The position numbers and the translations under genes are program-made. From NCBI RefSeq assembly GCF_021018805.1, contig NC_086283.1, positions 16,396,162-16,460,161 on the forward strand: a stretch of 64,000 bases of DNA, given 5' to 3'. Origin of the DNA: Prinia subflava (taxonomy: Eukaryota > Chordata > Aves > Passeriformes > Cisticolidae). The notes beneath the pieces were generated by a model. That model was not told the DNA's origin. It made no database searches and saw only the letters and a list, made by a program, of their open reading frames with translations. The first letter of the stretch is position 1. The number at the start of each line of letters is the position of its first letter. Shown in pieces: positions 59,401-64,000 of the stretch.

Positions 59401-61700
59401 AAGCCTAAACATGTTATTAGCATTGTACTAATAGGCACCATTGTTCTATCCCGCTCTGGAAAAACAGGTTTTCACTTCCTACCAATGAACATCTGGTGGT
59501 CTGTTGGCTTTTTAGGGATCTGTGTAAACAAGCAAGCACATGCTGTCCATCCCACCTTAAACTTACTGTTCATGGGTTTCTTGACTCTCCAGATTCTGAA
59601 GGGAGCATGGAAGTTTAAAAGACATAGAAGGAAATTACTTCATCAAAAAGAGGAGAGGAGGTTTTTGTTCAGTGTTGCAGTCAAGAAGCAGGACGTTCAG
59701 TAGTTTTGCTTAGTTCTCACTATGTCTCTTCTTCTAAAAAGTATAGGGCTTCATCTTGGCTGGAGTGGGTCCATGAGAGAATCCTGTGTCATGCATATAA
59801 GCAGCTGCTAACCAGAAATGCACCTGATTTGGGTGGGTACCCAAAATTCCAAATGTCAGGTCAGAGAAAGGGTACTAGCAGTGAACCTGTTCACAACACT
59901 GAATTCAATAGAGAATTGGTACCTCTGGGGCATTGTTTGCAGATGAGAGAGTCTAAGAGTTTTTCAGTATGAAGTGTAGAATGCAACTACTTCTCAGCTG
60001 TGCAATATTTCCCTGTCATAATCACTGTATATGTACCCTTCAGAAAAACCACAGGGCTTTTAATGCTTGAAATACTGTTTGTACGCTGGACTGTCTAGGA
60101 GGGAAGAAGTGGGGCCCCTGTCAATCTGTAATCCTGCTTACAAATAGGAAGCTTAAATCTCCCCAAGTCACTGGCTCCATCTGTTGCTTTCTCTTCTCCT
60201 CTGCCAGTCTCTCAGAAAGCAGTACTGAAATCCTGGTCACAGATTGTTTTTTCTCACTTGAGAGATCAGAGGGCTGTCTGGATTATTTACAGACAATAAC
60301 AGCAAACAGGTCTCAGTGCAAGTTTCAGTTCTTTTAATTTTCCATGTAACTTTGTTCTAAATTTTACTTCTTGTAATTGTACAGCTTGCAAAGGGTGTTA
60401 AGCAGACATTCTCGATGTAGCAATGTCATGTCAAGCATCTGTCTCTTGAGCTGAGAATGTCAGGTTCAAAAAGTGCTTAGGTAATTTTTTTTTGAGTGTT
60501 CTTATAGTGACATAAAATTGGATGGTTTTACCTTTGTACCTTCCTTTCCTACAGAGACCAAGAGGCACTCCCTTGATTTTCAGCTTTATGCCAGTACAAT
60601 GGCAGTTTTATAGGTAGTGAGTCAGCTGTAGCTTGAAAAAAAAATTCTCAGGATAAAAAATAACTACAATAAAACCCAGAAATATTTTTCTAGGAAAGAA
60701 GTGGAACAGCTGCTTCTAAGAAGCTTAATACTTTGAAATGAAGACAGGAAGATTCAATGTTCTGATTATCTGATTGCAACACTGCCCAAGAGATGAGGGG
60801 GAGCAAACCAGACATAAAAAGAATCTTAAGTCAATGTCCTGTCCATTGACATGACACTGCCTTTTGATTACTCTTTTTAACTGTCCTTAGGTCATACAAC
60901 CTTCAGGCAAAGTGAGTCTTTACACCTTCTCTCTTTGTGTTCAGTGCGCGCTCTTAATTCTCTTCCAGATTAATAGAAACTTCCAATGTATTTTAGTCAT
61001 TCTCAGAAATGGAACAGGGGAAGGTGAAATCATGTGATACTTTGTTTCAGCTTGTTAGGAAGGTCAGGAGAAATTTGAGGGTGCTTCATACGCTTGCCCT
61101 AAGTCCTGGCACAGGCAGAGTTGGTGCCTGACCGTGGTGCAGCCAAGAGGGGGAATGTGTCCCTTTGGTGAGGGAGACAGCCATGTTCTGTCCTGTCAGG
61201 TGTCATTGTCTGGAGTGGCTCCTGCAGCTGCCTGTTCTGACAGGACAACTTGTTTGGAAAAATGCACCCAGCCCACTTCCCAGTGCCTCAGCGTTTTGCT
61301 CTGTGGAACCAGGCTGAGCAGCTCTCAGCAGCTGACCCCTCGATCCATTCCAAAAGCAACCTTTTCCATCTTGGGTCTGTGGATGCTGCGGACCCCAGAC
61401 ACATGTCATGTGCTGAGGTTGCTTATGGTTTTCTGTTGTCTGCAGTTGAGATTGCAGGGAAATTAATGCGGTTCTCCAATTGGGGACAAATTGTTTAGGA
61501 GGAGAAAATTATAGAACGCATGGAAACTTTTGGGCTTACAAATGAGATATCTGCCCTTTTTCTCTGACAACTTTCTGGGTTTTGGAGAAAGCCAATGATG
61601 GCATTGATGGCAATGATGAGGGCATTTTCTTACAGTAGGGGGAGTAAATGGTCAATTTATGAGAAACTTATGAGGTAAGTAGTCAACTATTATGCAAAAA
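56471..61700. other. Gene-poor stretch
   Basis: No supportable coding exon or RNA gene. It includes TG-rich simple sequence at 57,808-57,974. Confidence 0.4.
57808..57974. repeat. T/G-rich simple sequence ending in (TG)n
   Basis: Runs of gttt and ggtttttt units are followed by about 12 TG dinucleotides. Confidence 0.85.
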
Positions 61701-61749
61701 AATAGCGATGCCTGAGGGCATCCATCTCAGGTTGGTATTCCTGAGATAT

Positions 61750-62341
61750 GTTGATTCAGTCTTGTTTCCTTTGAATGCCCATGCCAGAAGCAGAAGGAAG
61801 AGTCAGAGTTCACCAGCTCAGGTTTCTCAAGGTTTTTTATTGTCTCTTATCTCTCAGTACTTTCTGTGCCCAGCAAAGCTCCTTGCTGCGGCAAGAGCAC
61901 AAGGCAACTCCCACGCTGCACCTTTTGTACCTTTTCTGACCCAACCACTGTCCACAAGGAATTCCTTATTTACAGTCTATTACCAATACCTACTACCTAC
62001 ACTAGGCATGTCCCTTCTGTCCTAAACCAATCCCATGTGATCCACCACAGCAGAAGATGGAGGACAAGGACAAGAAGGAAGAAGAACAGAGCCACGCTCT
62101 GATTCCTCCATCTTGCCTTCCCCATTTGCACCTTGTGACAAACTAACTACTATTTACATCAAACTCTTGGGGTCTGTAGATCTTTGTGCAATACTGGTAA
62201 CTTTTCCCATGGGCTCAGATCAAAGACAGTGTCACTTTGGGCCCTGTGCCAGGGTCTCAGACCCCCCTGTCAGGGTTCCAACCCCTCTGTCGGGGTCCCG
62301 GACCATCCAGGGCAGCCAGAGGGTTGCCCTGGACTCTGACA
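61750..62341 (-). mobile_element. Retroviral LTR-like sequence, minus orientation (LTR-D)
   Basis: The minus strand starts TGTCAGAGTCCAGGG. It has GC-rich repeated blocks near its start (GGGACCCCGACAG and similar) and an AATAAA near 61,836-61,841, close to the other end. This is a typical U3-R-U5 layout. The inner boundary is only approximate and I could not find a convincing target duplication. Confidence 0.6.
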
Positions 62342-64000
62342 CATCCATTTATTTTAATGGACATTATTTGATTATCCAAAGAGATAAGGAATAGCATATG
62401 CAGAAAGGGAAGTATGAGATCATAAGAGGCAGACATTAGCTCAGGTCTTGGTTTTGGACAGTCATGAATTTAGCCGTGATAAGGGTCCTTACTTGCTGTC
62501 TCCTAGGTGGATGGTGGTGTCTAGTATTGTGCTATGGAGAGTATTTTGTATACAACATTTTCCTGATTGAACCAGTTAGGAAAGCTGTAAGGAGAAAAAG
62601 CCTCTGCATAAATTCTTTTCTGTTCTGTCTGCTGTTTCACCATAGATATGTCCAAAATGAGTTGTGTTGATGTTATACTTGTCTCCTAGCCTGCGATGGT
62701 AGAGGATGGGTCAGGGAACCAAGTTAGCATGTGGCTCTGCAGCCACTAAAGCAACATCACCATTACTGGCTTTGTAATTCTTTGTATTATTTTTTGATGT
62801 TGTAACAGACATATATTAACCCTGACTGACATCAGACATGTTGTCCAAACATATGGCAGAGAACTAATCCTCAGTTTAGATAAGATGATAGCATTCAGCA
62901 GAGGCTAAGCTTAGTTGCTTTGAAACCTGGCAAATTTGAAGAATGAAAATTACCTAAGCGTCCAGATGATTCTAATATTTATGTTTTCTGACTCTGGGAA
63001 ATTAACTTTGCTTCTTTGCTCTTACTGATTGCACTTTATAAGCATCATTTCTGTATAGTGCCTGGGTGATAGTTTAGGGTGTCTGTCAGTTCCTGTCATA
63101 TTCTGCCCAGTTTAATGAAAACCTGCTCTAGTTCAATGGTTATAGGTGCTTCTTTCGAGAAGCAGTGGTGGAACAAACAGTGGTTTATAAAAATAATGGA
63201 GATCAAATTGTTCACCAAGTTGTGTGATCTGAACGGCTTACGAATGTTAAACTTTTTTGCAGCAGTTTAAAAACTGGTATACTAATTAACAAAATCTTAG
63301 CTGTTTAAGAATCTAGAGATTCATTCTAAAAGCCCAGAGATGATTTCTTCTGCAGTCACTCAGAGCTTTCCATTTTGTAACTGCTGTTCCTGGTAAACTC
63401 ATTGAGGAGGTTTGAAATCCATTCCTCTTTACACAAATAAGTTTTATAAGGTATGTGCTCCTTATTAAATTATCTCACCACGAACACATTAGAGAGGCAT
63501 TTCCTTTCTGGATAAGAGCATCCATTATATAAACCTCTCTTATTACCTGAAATCCAGAAAGCTTCAGGTTTTTTTTATAGGAAACTTATTGAGCCTTTGT
63601 CTCAAATGAAATTTTGTCCTCTGCCCCAGGGTTGTCCTGTATGTTTATTTACTTCCCCCCCTATAATTTTTATCTGTGATACCCCTCTCACACACACACC
63701 CCATTCCTGCTTCTTGCTCCAAAGTGACAGACAGCAGTGTCACTGGATCAGCAAGGCAGCCTTGCAGGTAGGAGAACTCATGTACCTAAATACTTACAGC
63801 ATAAGCATGAAGGTCTTTTCCCAGGTTCTGGCAACATCTATGCATTTGAAGTGGCTTCTTTGATGTTGTAAGTACTTCTGTTATCATTTGATACTGTTTT
63901 GATACCCTTTTGAAGGACCACTTATGGCAGGTGTCCTCTGCACCACTCTTGTGTAAAGCCCTGCTTTTCACTTTGCTTTTCAGGACATGGAAAATATGGC
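62342..64000. other. No gene seen
   Basis: AT-rich sequence with short open frames only, to the window edge. Confidence 0.4.

Noticed and set aside
61708..62394. Short plus-strand frames in the last LTR
   Set aside because: They are chance frames antisense to the LTR. No retroviral gene is present.

Overview
The window is vertebrate nuclear DNA, most likely from a bird and perhaps a passerine. The support is intron-exon genes with GT-AG boundaries, CR1-type LINE fragments, and several solo LTRs with TG...CA ends and 5-bp target duplications. There is no bacterial gene organisation. The species and the chromosome cannot be read from the sequence. The amplified, near-identical, inverted arrangement would suit an ampliconic region, for example on a sex chromosome or a microchromosome, but that is inference.

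Positions 1-38,000 are a young amplicon. A unit of about 13,648 bp is tandemly repeated (copy 1 from the left edge to about 13,647; copy 2 from 13,648 to about 21,127, cut short). An inverted copy occupies about 23,228-37,935, so the whole reads as a large imperfect palindrome around a roughly 2-kb spacer (21,128-23,227). Each unit carries a gene related to RNF4, the SUMO-targeted ubiquitin ligase. Three copies are visible. L1 is on the minus strand and its 3' half lies off the left edge. L2 is on the minus strand and complete, from about 20,430 to 10,565. R is on the plus strand and complete, from about 27,740 to 37,600. The encoded protein keeps the RNF4 order: a basic N-terminus, an exon with tandem SUMO-interacting motifs, and a C-terminal RING. 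Between the SIMs and the RING, however, the gene has multiplied an exon pair several times, so the product should be about 455-460 residues rather than about 190. The 55-nt exon of each inserted pair has the same length and phase as the exon carrying the first half of the RING, and appears to be a decayed copy of it.

Positions 38,000-48,300 hold a broken gene on the plus strand. In-phase exons encode a glutamate/glutamine-rich coiled-coil segment, then a linker, then a PAK-family Ser/Thr kinase domain. It carries four separate lesions: an LTR inside a coiled-coil exon, a 1-nt deletion, a lost splice acceptor and a premature stop. No exons for the end of the kinase domain were found. A second LTR of the family found in the amplicon lies just downstream, in the opposite orientation.

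Positions 50,000-64,000 are gene-poor. They hold a GGAAT-type short satellite, a degenerate repeat of about 180 bp in three copies, a poly-A tract, TG-rich simple sequence, a CR1-like fragment and one more LTR. I see no supportable protein-coding gene there.
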